Below are positions 16,344 to 24,327 of a stretch of 41,703 bases of DNA, one piece after another. Each line of letters begins with the position of its first letter. The stretch's first letter is position 1. The notes under the pieces are model-generated. The model saw only the letters and a program-made list of their open reading frames with translations, ran no database searches and was not told where the DNA came from. This DNA comes from Hyphomicrobiales bacterium (lineage in GTDB: Bacteria > Pseudomonadota > Alphaproteobacteria > Rhizobiales > Rhizobiaceae): contig UCJD01000033.1 in assembly GCA_900472605.1 (NCBI GenBank), positions 127,348 through 169,050 on the forward strand, in the 5' to 3' direction. The translations under genes were made by a program, and so were the position numbers.

Positions 16344-16355
16344 CGATAAATTAAC
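16340..16355. promoter_or_regulatory. CtrA-type box TTAA-N7-TTAAC
   Basis: TTAA (16340-16343), seven bases, then TTAAC (16351-16355), a full match to the alphaproteobacterial CtrA binding consensus. It overlaps the stop of the TIGR02301 gene and lies about 90 bases before the 85-residue ORF at 16444, a sensible promoter distance. Confidence 0.6.
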
Positions 16356-16443
16356 CTCTTTTCACTGCGGGACGTGTCGTTTTGGGAAAAGGCTGATAGT
16401 GTTGTTAACCAGACAGTAAGGCATGCAGTTCGAGGAAAAGCTA

Positions 16444-16701
16444 ATGGAACCGAGCCTCAACGACATCGACGACATGATCGTCCACGAAAAGATGCAGGCG
16501 GCGCTGGAGTACCATAACGAAGCCTGGGCCGACGGTATGGCCGACGGTATCGAACCCGAGATCATCGCCGACACGGCGATCATTCACGCGCTCCGGGAAA
16601 CCATTCGCCTGCACGGCGAAAAGAACGCGGAAGCCTTGCTGGAATCGCTGCGAGAACGCATGGTGGCCGGAGAGTTTTCTCCGACCCGTACCCTGCAATA
16701 A
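16444..16701 (+). CDS. Small acidic conserved hypothetical protein
   Basis: An 85-residue acidic protein, MEPSLNDIDDMIVHEKM at the start, then a helical stretch with ADGMADGIEPEIIADTAIIHALRETIRLHG and an end in SPTRTLQ. No known domain recognised; predicted soluble and largely helical. ATG 16444 is chosen over 16423 because GAGGAAA lies seven bases before it, whereas the upstream ATG has its AGG only one base away. It is followed 13 bases later by an envelope protein gene and preceded by the CtrA-type box, so cell-cycle-linked expression is possible. Confidence 0.75.
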   Translation: MEPSLNDIDDMIVHEKMQAALEYHNEAWADGMADGIEPEIIADTAIIHALRETIRLHGEKNAEALLESLRERMVAGEFSPTRTLQ

Positions 16702-16714
16702 CACAGAGAGTTTC

Positions 16715-17452
16715 ATGCGCACCGATATGACCAATGCTTCGCGGCCCGCGATCGCGCCGCTTTTGCTTGCAATCAGCCTCGGTGCCAGCAACCTGATGAG
16801 CGCACCAGCCGCGTTTGCGCTGTCCGAACTGCAGAAGACCCCCAGCGTTTCCGATGGTGCATCCACCGACAAGCCGCCAAGCGCGCCTGACGCGTCATCG
16901 GGCGTCCCCGCACCTGGCCCCGTCATCAGCAAGCCGGCGGGGCAGAGCCCCGACACGACGCCTGGCGCGCAGGATAGCTCGAAGCCGGTCGAGGTTCTTT
17001 ACGACATAAGCAAGGTGCCGGAACCGGTTCGCCGCATGCGCGAGCAGATCGTCGAAGCGGCTGCTTCCGGTGATCTCGAGCGGCTGCGGCCGCTGTTCGG
17101 CACCGGCGCGACGCAGACGCAGGTGAGCGTCGGCGAGGCAACCGACGATCCGATCGGCGCGCTGAAGGATCTCTCCGGTGACCCCGATGGCGACGAGATC
17201 CTGGCGATCATTCTCGACATCATCTCGACGGGCTTCGTCCATGTCGGCCAGGGTACCGCCGACGAGATGTATGTCTGGCCCTACTTCGCGGAGAAGGACC
17301 TGAAGAAGCTGACGCCGCCAGAGCGCGTCGAGCTGTTGCGCATCGTCACCGCGGGCGACCTTGCCGACATGCAGGAATTCGGCGGCTACAATTTCTATCG
17401 TCTCGGCATTACCGCCGACGGCAAATGGAAGTTCTTCACCGCCGGCGACTGA
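16715..17452 (+). CDS. Conserved alphaproteobacterial secreted protein of unknown function
   Basis: A 245-residue protein with an N-terminal signal sequence (hydrophobic stretch around 12-36, ending near AFA). A Pro/Ser-rich low-complexity linker covers about 40-90. A folded C-terminal domain contains PVRRMREQIVEAAASGDLERLRPLF, DEILAIILDIISTGF, DEMYVWPYFAEKDLKKLTP and GYNFYRLGITADGKWKFFTAGD. I recognise it as a type of periplasmic protein seen in rhizobia, but I cannot name a function. ATG 16715 has GAGAG just upstream; ATG 16727 would also leave a signal peptide. It follows the 85-residue ORF by 13 bases, likely in one transcript. Confidence 0.8.
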   Translation: MRTDMTNASRPAIAPLLLAISLGASNLMSAPAAFALSELQKTPSVSDGASTDKPPSAPDASSGVPAPGPVISKPAGQSPDTTPGAQDSSKPVEVLYDISKVPEPVRRMREQIVEAAASGDLERLRPLFGTGATQTQVSVGEATDDPIGALKDLSGDPDGDEILAIILDIISTGFVHVGQGTADEMYVWPYFAEKDLKKLTPPERVELLRIVTAGDLADMQEFGGYNFYRLGITADGKWKFFTAGD

Positions 17453-17513
17453 CGCTTGCGATCCCCGCCCCGACGACATACTTCTGAGCGATAACAACGC
17501 GACAGGTGCGCCC

Positions 17514-18350
17514 ATGCCAGCCGTATTTCTGAAAGACCGCGCGCTCATCCGTGTGAGCGGCGGTGAAGCGCAGTCCTTTCTGCAGAACCTGATCACCACC
17601 GATATCGTGTCGCTGGATGCGGCCGAGGCACGCCCCGGCGCGCTGCTGACGCCGCAGGGCAAGATCCTGTTCGACTTTATGATCTGGCGCGATGGCGAGG
17701 ACTTCATCATAGAGACGGACGAAGGCCAGCGCGAGGCGCTGACGAAGCGATTGACGATGTACAAGCTGCGCGCCGCAGTGGCTCTGGCAGCCGAGGGCAA
17801 TGGCGTCAGCGTCTCCTGGGATAACGCTTCGACCGATGGCGTCAAGGACAGCCGATTCGCCAAGGCCGGCATCGACGTTTTCCACCGTCCGGGCCAGCAT
17901 GGCAGTGACGATATCGCGGTTTACGACGCATTGCGCGCCACCCATGGCGTCGCAGTTTCCGGATCCGACTACGCGCTTCAGGATGCCTTTCCGCATGACG
18001 TGCTGATGGACCTGAATGGCGGGCTCTCCTTCAAGAAAGGCTGCTATGTCGGCCAGGAAGTGGTTTCCCGCATGCAGCACCGGGGAACGGCGCGTCGTCG
18101 TGTCGTGACCGTCAGCAGCACTGAGCCTCTCCCCGCCTCCGGCACCGAAATCACCGCCAACGGCAAGCCTGTTGGTACACTCGGCTCGGTTTCGGGGCAT
18201 ATTGGGCTTGCCATCGTGAGGATCGATCGCGCCGGTGAGGCGATGTCGGCGGGCAATCCGCTGCTTGCCGGCGACGTCACCGTGACGGTCGCCCTGCCCG
18301 CATGGTCCGCGCTCGTCTTTCCGGCCGCGTCCGACGAGGCCAGCGCTTGA
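17514..18350 (+). CDS. ygfZ: YgfZ/GcvT-domain folate-binding protein
   Basis: A 278-residue folate-binding protein (YgfZ/IBA57 type) that helps assemble or repair certain Fe-S enzymes such as MiaB. The signature K-G-C-Y-x-G-Q-E is at 175-182 with Cys177. The N-terminal part (LIRVSGGEAQSFLQNLITTDI) and GALLTPQGKILFDFMIW are typical of the family. The start at 17514 removes an upstream extension that is only the shadow of the previous gene; AGGTG precedes it. Its stop overlaps the TTG start of the next gene as TTGA. Confidence 0.92.
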   Translation: MPAVFLKDRALIRVSGGEAQSFLQNLITTDIVSLDAAEARPGALLTPQGKILFDFMIWRDGEDFIIETDEGQREALTKRLTMYKLRAAVALAAEGNGVSVSWDNASTDGVKDSRFAKAGIDVFHRPGQHGSDDIAVYDALRATHGVAVSGSDYALQDAFPHDVLMDLNGGLSFKKGCYVGQEVVSRMQHRGTARRRVVTVSSTEPLPASGTEITANGKPVGTLGSVSGHIGLAIVRIDRAGEAMSAGNPLLAGDVTVTVALPAWSALVFPAASDEASA

Positions 18351-18949
18351 CCACCAAGGCTCCCCGCGCCTGGCAGCGCATGCTTTCCGGGCGCAGGCTC
18401 GATCTGCTCGACCCCTCGCCTCTCGATGTCGAGGTAGGCGATATCGCCCACGGTCTGGCGCGCGTTGCTCGCTGGAACGGGCAGACATCGGGCGATCACG
18501 CCTTTTCGGTTGCGCAACACAGTCTCGTGGTCGAGGACATCTTTCGGCGGATGAACGAGACGACACCGGACCAGTGCTTGATGGCGCTGCTTCATGATGC
18601 ACCCGAATATGTGATCGGCGACATGATCTCGCCTTTCAAATCCGTGGTCGGCGGCGGATACAAGACCGTCGAGAAGCGGCTTGAAGCGGCGATCCACCTG
18701 CGGTTCGGACTGCCGCCACATGCGTCCCGCGAACTCAAGGATAACATCAAGAAGGCCGATACGATCGCGGCGTATTTCGAGGCCTCGCAGCTGGCCGGCT
18801 TCAGCGCCAGCGAGGCAAAGAAGCTTTTCGGCCAGCCGCGCGGAATCACCAAGGAAATGCTCCTGTTGACGCCGCTGCCGGCGATAGAGGCGCAGCGGCT
18901 GTTCTGCGAGCGCTTCGCTGTTATCGACGACCTGCGGGGCAAGCCATGA
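18347..18949 (+). CDS. HD-domain hydrolase (YfbR-like nucleotidase)
   Basis: A 200-residue HD-domain protein. The metal motif is H58 (VAQHSL), H83-D84 (ALLHDAPEY) and the later Asp in KKADTIAAYFEA, arranged as in 5'-deoxyribonucleotidase YfbR. TTG 18347 is chosen as start: it gives TTGA overlap with ygfZ, has GAGG seven bases upstream and leads into TTKAPRAWQRMLSGRR. Substrate is inferred only. The stop overlaps the phosphatase start (ATGA), so ygfZ, this gene and the phosphatase are a coupled trio. Confidence 0.87.
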   Translation: MTTKAPRAWQRMLSGRRLDLLDPSPLDVEVGDIAHGLARVARWNGQTSGDHAFSVAQHSLVVEDIFRRMNETTPDQCLMALLHDAPEYVIGDMISPFKSVVGGGYKTVEKRLEAAIHLRFGLPPHASRELKDNIKKADTIAAYFEASQLAGFSASEAKKLFGQPRGITKEMLLLTPLPAIEAQRLFCERFAVIDDLRGKP

Positions 18950-19467
18950 CCTCGATCGTCGTGACCCCGCTTGCCCGCATCGCCGAAATGGCCGTGCGGC
19001 ACCGCGCTTGCGAAATGATCAGCCTGATGGCGAAGGAACAGAGCTTTCATCGCCCGGCGGTCATCCAGGCGCACCGGCATCTGCTGCTCCACATGAACGA
19101 CATCGCCTTCAAGGGAACGGGCAATCTCGTGGCGCCCGATGAAACGCATGTCCGGGAGATTATCGACTTCGCGGCAGCGTGGGATCAAACGGCGCCGCTC
19201 ATCGTTCACTGCTGGATGGGCGTATCCCGCTCGCCGGCAGCGGCGGTGATTGCGGCCTTGTCGCTAAGGCCGAACCAGAGCGAAGAGGCGCTGGCGCAGC
19301 GCCTGCGCGCGGCTTCGCCCTATGCCACGCCGAACATGCGGATCATCGAGATCGGCGACCAACTGCTTGGCCGTGATGGACGGCTGGTAAGGGCGATCAA
19401 GGCAATCGGCCGTGGCGCCGATACCGATAGCAACGCGCCGTTCGTGCTTGCGATTGACGAAGCGTGA
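18946..19467 (+). CDS. Cys-dependent tyrosine/dual-specificity phosphatase-like protein
   Basis: A 173-residue protein with the Cys-based phosphatase loop H88-C89-x5-R95 (VHCWMGVSRSPAAA). The upstream region has an aspartate-containing loop (LVAPDETHVREIIDFA) that could supply the general acid. Such short stand-alone proteins are common in Rhizobiales next to the HD gene. Substrate unknown (phosphotyrosine protein, or a small phosphorylated metabolite). ATG overlaps the previous stop by 4 nt. Confidence 0.85.
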   Translation: MTSIVVTPLARIAEMAVRHRACEMISLMAKEQSFHRPAVIQAHRHLLLHMNDIAFKGTGNLVAPDETHVREIIDFAAAWDQTAPLIVHCWMGVSRSPAAAVIAALSLRPNQSEEALAQRLRAASPYATPNMRIIEIGDQLLGRDGRLVRAIKAIGRGADTDSNAPFVLAIDEA

Positions 19468-19549
19468 CGGCTTTAAACGGTTGACGCGCCTGCCTTCTGT
19501 CCCATCTACGCAGGTCAACCGATAATCATTTCAGATATTTGGCGAGATC

Positions 19550-20359
19550 ATGGAACAACAGGCAACCGACGTAATCGTGGCAACCCGAACGGCTCTGAGC
19601 CAGGCGAGCGCGCTTGCGGTCCAATATTCATTCTCCATCCTCGGCGCGCTGATCCTGCTGGTGCTGGGCTGGGTGATGGCGAGTTTCGTCAGTCGCTGGG
19701 CGTTCGAGGGCATCTCGCGGGTCCGCGGCATCGACGAGACGCTGGCGCGCTTCTTCACCAATGTCCTGCACTACGCGCTGCTGATTCTGGTGTTCATCAC
19801 CGTGCTCGGTCAGTTCGGCGTGCAGACGGCTTCGATCATCGCAGCTCTCGGCGCTGCCGGCCTCGCCATCGGCCTGGCATTGCAGGGAACGTTGCAGAAC
19901 ATCGCCGCGGGGATCATGCTTCTGATCCTGCGGCCGTTCCGGGTCGGGGAATATATTGCGACCGGCAGTGTTGCCGGCACGGTGCGCGAGATCGGGCTAT
20001 TCGCTACGGAGTTCCGCACCGCCGACGGCCTCTATCTGCTGGCGCCGAACTCGACGCTGTGGAACACGCCGATCACCAATTACAGCCGCGAGAAGACGCG
20101 CAAGAACGACCTCACCATCAACGTGCGCGCCGGCGACGACGTCGATCTGGCGATGAAGGTGCTGACGGACATCGCGCAAGCCGATTCGCGAGTGGAGAAG
20201 TCGCCACAGCCGAAGACCTTCATCGACGCGGTGACGTCGGACAAGATCACGCTGACCTTGCGCTATTGGGCAAAGACCGGCGAGTGGGACGATGCACGCC
20301 GCGAGATTCTCGGCCGGGTCAAGGCCAGCTTCGACGAGAAGGGCCTGCCGATTCTGTAA
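19550..20359 (+). CDS. MscS-family small-conductance mechanosensitive channel
   Basis: A 269-residue channel with three N-terminal membrane helices and a cytoplasmic beta/alpha domain, the basic MscS length. The pore helix TM3 is clear (IIAALGAAGLAIGLALQGTLQ and on to NIAAGIMLLILRPF), with the Gly/Ala packing pattern. GTVREIGLFATEFRTADGLYLLAPNS is the typical start of the middle domain. It opens on hypo-osmotic shock to release solutes. ATG 19550 follows an 82-bp spacer, so it is likely transcribed on its own. A hairpin follows immediately after the stop. Confidence 0.93.
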   Translation: MEQQATDVIVATRTALSQASALAVQYSFSILGALILLVLGWVMASFVSRWAFEGISRVRGIDETLARFFTNVLHYALLILVFITVLGQFGVQTASIIAALGAAGLAIGLALQGTLQNIAAGIMLLILRPFRVGEYIATGSVAGTVREIGLFATEFRTADGLYLLAPNSTLWNTPITNYSREKTRKNDLTINVRAGDDVDLAMKVLTDIAQADSRVEKSPQPKTFIDAVTSDKITLTLRYWAKTGEWDDARREILGRVKASFDEKGLPIL

Positions 20360-20388
20360 AAGGCGGCCGCCAGGCCGGCGGCCACCTT
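20360..20388 (-). terminator. Hairpin between mscS and sodC
   Basis: Arms 20360-20371 and 20377-20388 pair at 11 of 12 positions around AGGCC. On the minus strand it is followed by TTTTA, so it fits as the sodC terminator, and it may also block mscS read-through. Confidence 0.65.
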
Positions 20389-20412
20389 CATCCCGCAATG
20401 GCCGGGTGAATG

Positions 20413-20928
20413 CTACTTGATGACGGCGCAGGCAAGTCGGGCGCCGGCATCGCCGGCGGGCTGGCTGCGATAGTCATCCGAGTTCTCGTGGATCATCAGG
20501 GCGCGGCCGCGGATGCCGTTATCCTTGCCATCGAGCGTCACCATCCCATCGAAGACCTGTGCTCTCAGCACGCCGTCCTGCCCGACATACTGGTTCGGCA
20601 TATCGCCGGCATGCGGCCCCTTAGCGGCGAGCAGCCCGTGCTCGGCCTTTGCGGGGTTGAAGTGCTTCCCGGCCGATTCGTGATGGGTGGCGGCATCGCA
20701 CTTACCGGTTTCGTGCACGTGGAAGCCAACCCATTTGTTTGCCGGCAAGCCGGACACTTCCAGCTCGATCAAGACTCCGCCGGCAGCAGCTGCCGTCAAT
20801 GTCGCTCGACCATTGTCCTTGCCGTCGGCGCCGACGAAGTTGGCCTGCGCCGTCTGCTTGTCCTGCGCGACGACGGATGTCGCCGCGACGGCAACGGTTG
20901 CAAATATTATCGATAAAAGCTGTTTCAT
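20413..20928 (-). CDS. sodC: Periplasmic Cu/Zn superoxide dismutase
   Basis: A 171-residue precursor with a Sec signal peptide (MKQLLSIIFATVAVAATSVVAQ). All metal ligands are present: H70 and H72 (FHVHETG), bridging H89 (GKHFNP), H97, H106 and D109 (zinc side) and H147 (MIHENSDD). C77 and C167 form the conserved disulfide. It dismutates superoxide in the periplasm. GGAGGG lies eight bases before ATG 20928. A GGAAC-N16-CGTT promoter directly upstream suggests control by the general stress sigma factor. Confidence 0.95.
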   Translation of the reverse strand: MKQLLSIIFATVAVAATSVVAQDKQTAQANFVGADGKDNGRATLTAAAAGGVLIELEVSGLPANKWVGFHVHETGKCDAATHHESAGKHFNPAKAEHGLLAAKGPHAGDMPNQYVGQDGVLRAQVFDGMVTLDGKDNGIRGRALMIHENSDDYRSQPAGDAGARLACAVIK

Positions 20929-20958
20929 GCGATTCCCTCCTCTTGGCCTTAAATGACA

Positions 20959-20983
20959 AACGCGTGCCGCGTGCCGGTGTTCC
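20959..20983 (-). promoter_or_regulatory. Candidate EcfG (general stress) promoter of sodC
   Basis: On the minus strand GGAAC (20983-20979), exactly 16 bases, then CGTT (20962-20959). This matches the EcfG consensus GGAAC-N16/17-CGTT of alphaproteobacteria. Transcription would begin near 20951, leaving a short leader of about 23 bases before sodC. Confidence 0.6.
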
Positions 20984-21000
20984 AAGCGAAAGAAGGCAAA

Positions 21001-21026
21001 GAAAAAGCCGACCAACCGGCCGGCTT
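21001..21026 (-). terminator. Rho-independent terminator of the EF-hand gene
   Basis: Minus strand: AAGCCGGCC, loop GGTT, GGTCGGCTT, then TTTC. The stem has one G-T pair. It lies 28 bases after the stop of the 103-residue gene and also insulates the sodC promoter. Confidence 0.75.
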
Positions 21027-21054
21027 CTTCCTCGATCAATCCATGAGCGAGCGA

Positions 21055-21366
21055 TCAGGACGCAATGTCGAGCTCATACTGGCCATAGGTGTTCTGATAG
21101 AGAACATTGGCCGAGCTTGCCTGCGCCTCATAATCGGAGCTCAAAGCAGCGGGCTGGCGCGCTCCCATCATGAAGGCAAGGACGCCGTTCGAAAGCTTCG
21201 GTGCTTCCTGGGTGCTCTGGGACTGGCTTATAACGGACAGGATTCCCGGCTTCTCATCAGCCGCACGCTCACTACGGCTCAACACGCCGTCACTGTTGGA
21301 ATCCAATCTCGAAAGAGTACCGAGATACGCATAGGACGTATCAACTGCAGACGAAATACGGTTCAT
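21055..21366 (-). CDS. Small protein with one EF-hand-like calcium loop
   Basis: A 103-residue protein without a signal peptide. Residues 22-33 form a complete EF-hand loop, DSNSDGVLSRSE (Asp at 1, Asn 3, Asp 5, Gly 6, Leu 8, Glu 12), flanked by short helices. The rest is Ser/Ala/Gln-rich, with LSNGVLAFMMGARQPAAL in the middle. A single loop suggests dimerisation or weak binding. GGAGG lies five bases before ATG 21366. A CtrA-type box lies about 110 bases upstream. I do not recognise a named family. Confidence 0.78.
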   Translation of the reverse strand: MNRISSAVDTSYAYLGTLSRLDSNSDGVLSRSERAADEKPGILSVISQSQSTQEAPKLSNGVLAFMMGARQPAALSSDYEAQASSANVLYQNTYGQYELDIAS

Positions 21367-21816
21367 ACAAACCTCCGTTCACCGCATTACCGATGATGTT
21401 TGTACGCAATACGAATAGGGAACAATCAGAACTAGGCCGGTGGATAAACTGATTTGCCAGGGCGGTCAATAACTTGTTAATGCCGCATTAACCATGATTG
21501 ACAAAATCTGACCTTTCGATCGCTTGCCATTTTTTCCATCCTTCGGGCGATGCCGATGCGGCAAGAATGGACGAGTGTGTACAAATATAGCGCGATCGAT
21601 ATATTTTTCTTCGAGACAACCAAATATTAATGCGACCGAAGGATTATGGCAGTTGGGTTTATCACGCAAAATCAATCTTTGATTGTATTTTTATTTAACT
21701 TTAAACGCTTCAGGAATGTCTTTGCATGTCGCGTGGGTCACACGGGATCTCAAAATCCGGGCACTCAGTTCGTTGCAGCCTGTTCGCGCTTTTCTGCGCG
21801 ACGGAGAACGGCGGCC
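21367..21816. other. AT-rich 450-bp gap between divergent genes
   Basis: This stretch is markedly richer in A+T than its neighbours, mainly 21460-21720. It must hold the promoters of the EF-hand gene (minus) and the PAS-GGDEF-EAL gene (plus). One full CtrA-type box is present at 21477-21492. The plus frame is open from 21646, but its product up to 21816 looks non-coding. No terminator or repeat was seen. Confidence 0.5.
21477..21492. promoter_or_regulatory. CtrA-type box TTAA-N7-TTAAC
   Basis: TTAA (21477-21480), TGCCGCA, then TTAAC (21488-21492, followed by C): a full match to the CtrA consensus. It lies 111 bases upstream of the EF-hand gene and 325 bases upstream of the GGDEF-EAL start. 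Confidence 0.6.
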
Positions 21817-23607
21817 ATGGAAGCTGAAGCGCTCTTCAGGCGTCAGTGCGCGGCGGCTCTGAACGAAGACGGCTCGGCCGACGGGCAGCGGCTGATCAAA
21901 CTCGTTCTCGACACCTATCGCAAGGCGAACCGAAACCTTGCCGAGCAGAGCCGCCTTCTCGAGATCGTCCTCAACCACCTGCCGCTTGGCCTTTGCATTT
22001 TCGATTCTGACCAGAGACTGGTCGTCTCGAACATTCGCTTCCAGCAATTGTTCGGACTGGAAGCGGACGACACGCAGGCGGGGACAACGATCAGCTCACT
22101 GATTACCAAGATCGATGGCCTGGAAAAGCAGACCGTCAGAACCATGACCCGCGACGACCGTTCCGACGGCGGGCGTATTCGCCGCCGCGAATGGGAGATG
22201 AATGACGGGCGTATCGTTCAAAGCGTCGTCACGGTACTGCCTGACGGCAGCAACATCTCCATACACGCCGACATCACGGACGACCGAAAGGCGGCCGAGC
22301 GCATTGCGTTCCTGGCGCACCACGACCCCCTCACCGGGCTACCCAACCGCATCCGTTTCCGTGAGCAACTCGACACGGCGCTCGCCGCGCGCAAGCCGGA
22401 CGAACAGATCGCACTTGTCCATCTCAATCTCGACCGCTTCAAGTCCGTCAACAACACACTTGGCGTTTCCGCAGGCGACAAGATCCTGCGCCAGGTTGCC
22501 GATCGCTTGCGCGCCCTGGCAGGCACGAGCAATATTCTCGCGCGACTGGGATCCGACGAATTCGCCATTCTCCAATGCGGACGTGAGCAGCCGTGGAACG
22601 CCATGGCCCTTGCAGACCAGATCAGGCGAGAGCTCTCGGAACCCTTTTTCCGTGGAGAAAAGGCCGTCGAGCTCAGTGTGTCCATGGGCATCGCCATCTG
22701 CCCCAAGGACGGAACGGAAACCGAGCCGCTTCTGAAGCATGCAGGGGTGGCATTGTCACATGCCAAGAGCAGCGGCAGACGCGGTGAGCGCTTCTTCACC
22801 TCGGAAATGGAGGCGCAGCTCGAAGCACGCCACGCCCTTGAAGCCGATCTGCGCAAAGCCGTGCACAACGAGGAGTTCGAGCTCCATTATCAACCACTTT
22901 ATGACATGGCAGAGCGGCGAATCTGCGGCTTCGAAGCTCTGCTTCGCTGGAACCATCCGACCCGCGGGCGGATAGCGCCTTTGGAGTTTATTCCACTCGC
23001 CGAGGAGATCGGCCTTATCGTCGATATCGGGCAATGGGTGCTAAAGCGCGCCTGCGTGGACGCCGCCACGTGGCCCGCCGAGATCAAGGTCGCCGTCAAC
23101 GTCTCGGCTATCCAGTTTATCTCCAGTGATCTGGAGGAGGACGTCTGCGCAGCGCTTGCGATCTCCGAGCTTTCGCCTGGACGCCTGGAAATCGAGATCA
23201 CCGAGAGCGTCTTGATGGAGAACCGCGACGAAGCGCTGCCCATCCTGCATGCGCTTCGGCAGCGCGGCATACGCATTTCCATGGACGACTTCGGCACCGG
23301 CTATTCGTCGCTCAGCTATCTGAGCAGCTTCCCTTTCGACAAGATCAAGATCGACAAGTCCTTCGTCAACGACATCGTGGACAACAAGGAAGCATTCGCG
23401 ATCATGCGCGCCATTATTCTGCTTGGCGACGCGCTTGGCATGCGGGTTACCGTCGAGGGCGTGGAGACGGCGCAGCAGCATGATTTACTGGCTCTAGAGG
23501 CGTGCGACGAGATCCAGGGCTATCACATCAGTCCACCCCGCCCGGCCTTCGACGTGCCGCAGATGCTCGCGGGTTGGCAAGCTGATGGCAAGGCTCAGGC
23601 GGGGTGA
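21817..23607 (+). CDS. PAS-GGDEF-EAL cyclic-di-GMP protein, probable phosphodiesterase
   Basis: A 596-residue soluble regulator: PAS (about 45-155), GGDEF (160-325), EAL (340-590). The EAL site is complete: E373-A-L, N428, E463, D490-D491 in DDFGTGYSS, K511 and E547 (EGVET), so it should hydrolyse c-di-GMP. The GGDEF domain is altered: the signature reads GSDEF (245-249) and the usual Mg-binding Asp of the DLD motif is Asn204. It may therefore bind GTP as a regulator without making c-di-GMP. ATG 21817 has GGAGAA nine bases upstream. The PAS domain suggests a cytoplasmic signal input. Confidence 0.9.
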   Translation: MEAEALFRRQCAAALNEDGSADGQRLIKLVLDTYRKANRNLAEQSRLLEIVLNHLPLGLCIFDSDQRLVVSNIRFQQLFGLEADDTQAGTTISSLITKIDGLEKQTVRTMTRDDRSDGGRIRRREWEMNDGRIVQSVVTVLPDGSNISIHADITDDRKAAERIAFLAHHDPLTGLPNRIRFREQLDTALAARKPDEQIALVHLNLDRFKSVNNTLGVSAGDKILRQVADRLRALAGTSNILARLGSDEFAILQCGREQPWNAMALADQIRRELSEPFFRGEKAVELSVSMGIAICPKDGTETEPLLKHAGVALSHAKSSGRRGERFFTSEMEAQLEARHALEADLRKAVHNEEFELHYQPLYDMAERRICGFEALLRWNHPTRGRIAPLEFIPLAEEIGLIVDIGQWVLKRACVDAATWPAEIKVAVNVSAIQFISSDLEEDVCAALAISELSPGRLEIEITESVLMENRDEALPILHALRQRGIRISMDDFGTGYSSLSYLSSFPFDKIKIDKSFVNDIVDNKEAFAIMRAIILLGDALGMRVTVEGVETAQQHDLLALEACDEIQGYHISPPRPAFDVPQMLAGWQADGKAQAG

Positions 23608-23671
23608 CCGCATTGCGACTCGTCACCGCTCGCTTTAAGAGAGGCGGTCTCCGTCTACCTCTGGTGCGCAC

Positions 23672-24316
23672 ATGAAAGAGGCTCAGGCCTTCCGTCCCTA
23701 CGAAACGCTTGCTGAAGCGCTTATCCCGCATTCGCACGAAGGCGACGACGGCTCGCACGATCTCGCGCATATCCTGCGGGTCTTCAAGAACGCCATGCGC
23801 ATCCAGGCGAACGAAGGCGGAGATGGTCGCATTCTTGCCGCCGCCGTACTGCTTCATGATTGCGTAGCCGTCGAGAAGAGTTCGCCGCTGAGAGCCCAGG
23901 CGTCCGCGCTTGCCGCCGAGAAGGCGTCGGCCGTTTTGGCCGAACTTGGATGGTCGAACGAGGATGTCGTCGCCGTCGCGCATGCGATCCTCACCCATAG
24001 TTTCTCGGCGAATATCGCGCCCGAGACGCTGGAAGCGAAGATCCTGCAGGATGCCGACCGGCTGGACGCGATCGGCATGGTCGGCGCAGGCCGTTGCTTT
24101 TACATCGGCGGACGCATGGCGTCGTCGCTTTACGACCCGCTCGACCCGGCTGGACACGATCGACCGCTTGACGATCGGCGCTATGTCATCGACCATTTCC
24201 AGACAAAGCTGTTCAAGCTGGCTGACGGGTTCAAGACGGCTGCTGGTCGCGCGCTCGCGGCAGAGCGTGACAGGAGGCTGCGGGATTTTCTCGACGCCTT
24301 TATGGACGAAATCTAG
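23672..24316 (+). CDS. HD-domain phosphohydrolase
   Basis: A 214-residue HD-superfamily protein. Ligands are H33 (HDLAHILRV), H62-D63 (LLHDCV) and the Asp in QDADRLDAIG. This arrangement is the YedJ-like uncharacterised branch. Predicted cytoplasmic; substrate unknown, nucleotides being likely. It starts 64 bases after the GGDEF-EAL gene and its stop lies within the ribosome binding site of the MOSC gene, so these are probably one transcript. Confidence 0.88.
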   Translation: MKEAQAFRPYETLAEALIPHSHEGDDGSHDLAHILRVFKNAMRIQANEGGDGRILAAAVLLHDCVAVEKSSPLRAQASALAAEKASAVLAELGWSNEDVVAVAHAILTHSFSANIAPETLEAKILQDADRLDAIGMVGAGRCFYIGGRMASSLYDPLDPAGHDRPLDDRRYVIDHFQTKLFKLADGFKTAAGRALAAERDRRLRDFLDAFMDEI

Positions 24317-24327
24317 GAGTATCTCAT

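Noticed and set aside
21417..21434. LexA-like GAAC repeat upstream of the EF-hand gene
   Set aside because: Spacing between the GAAC units is five, not the seven required for alphaproteobacterial SOS boxes.
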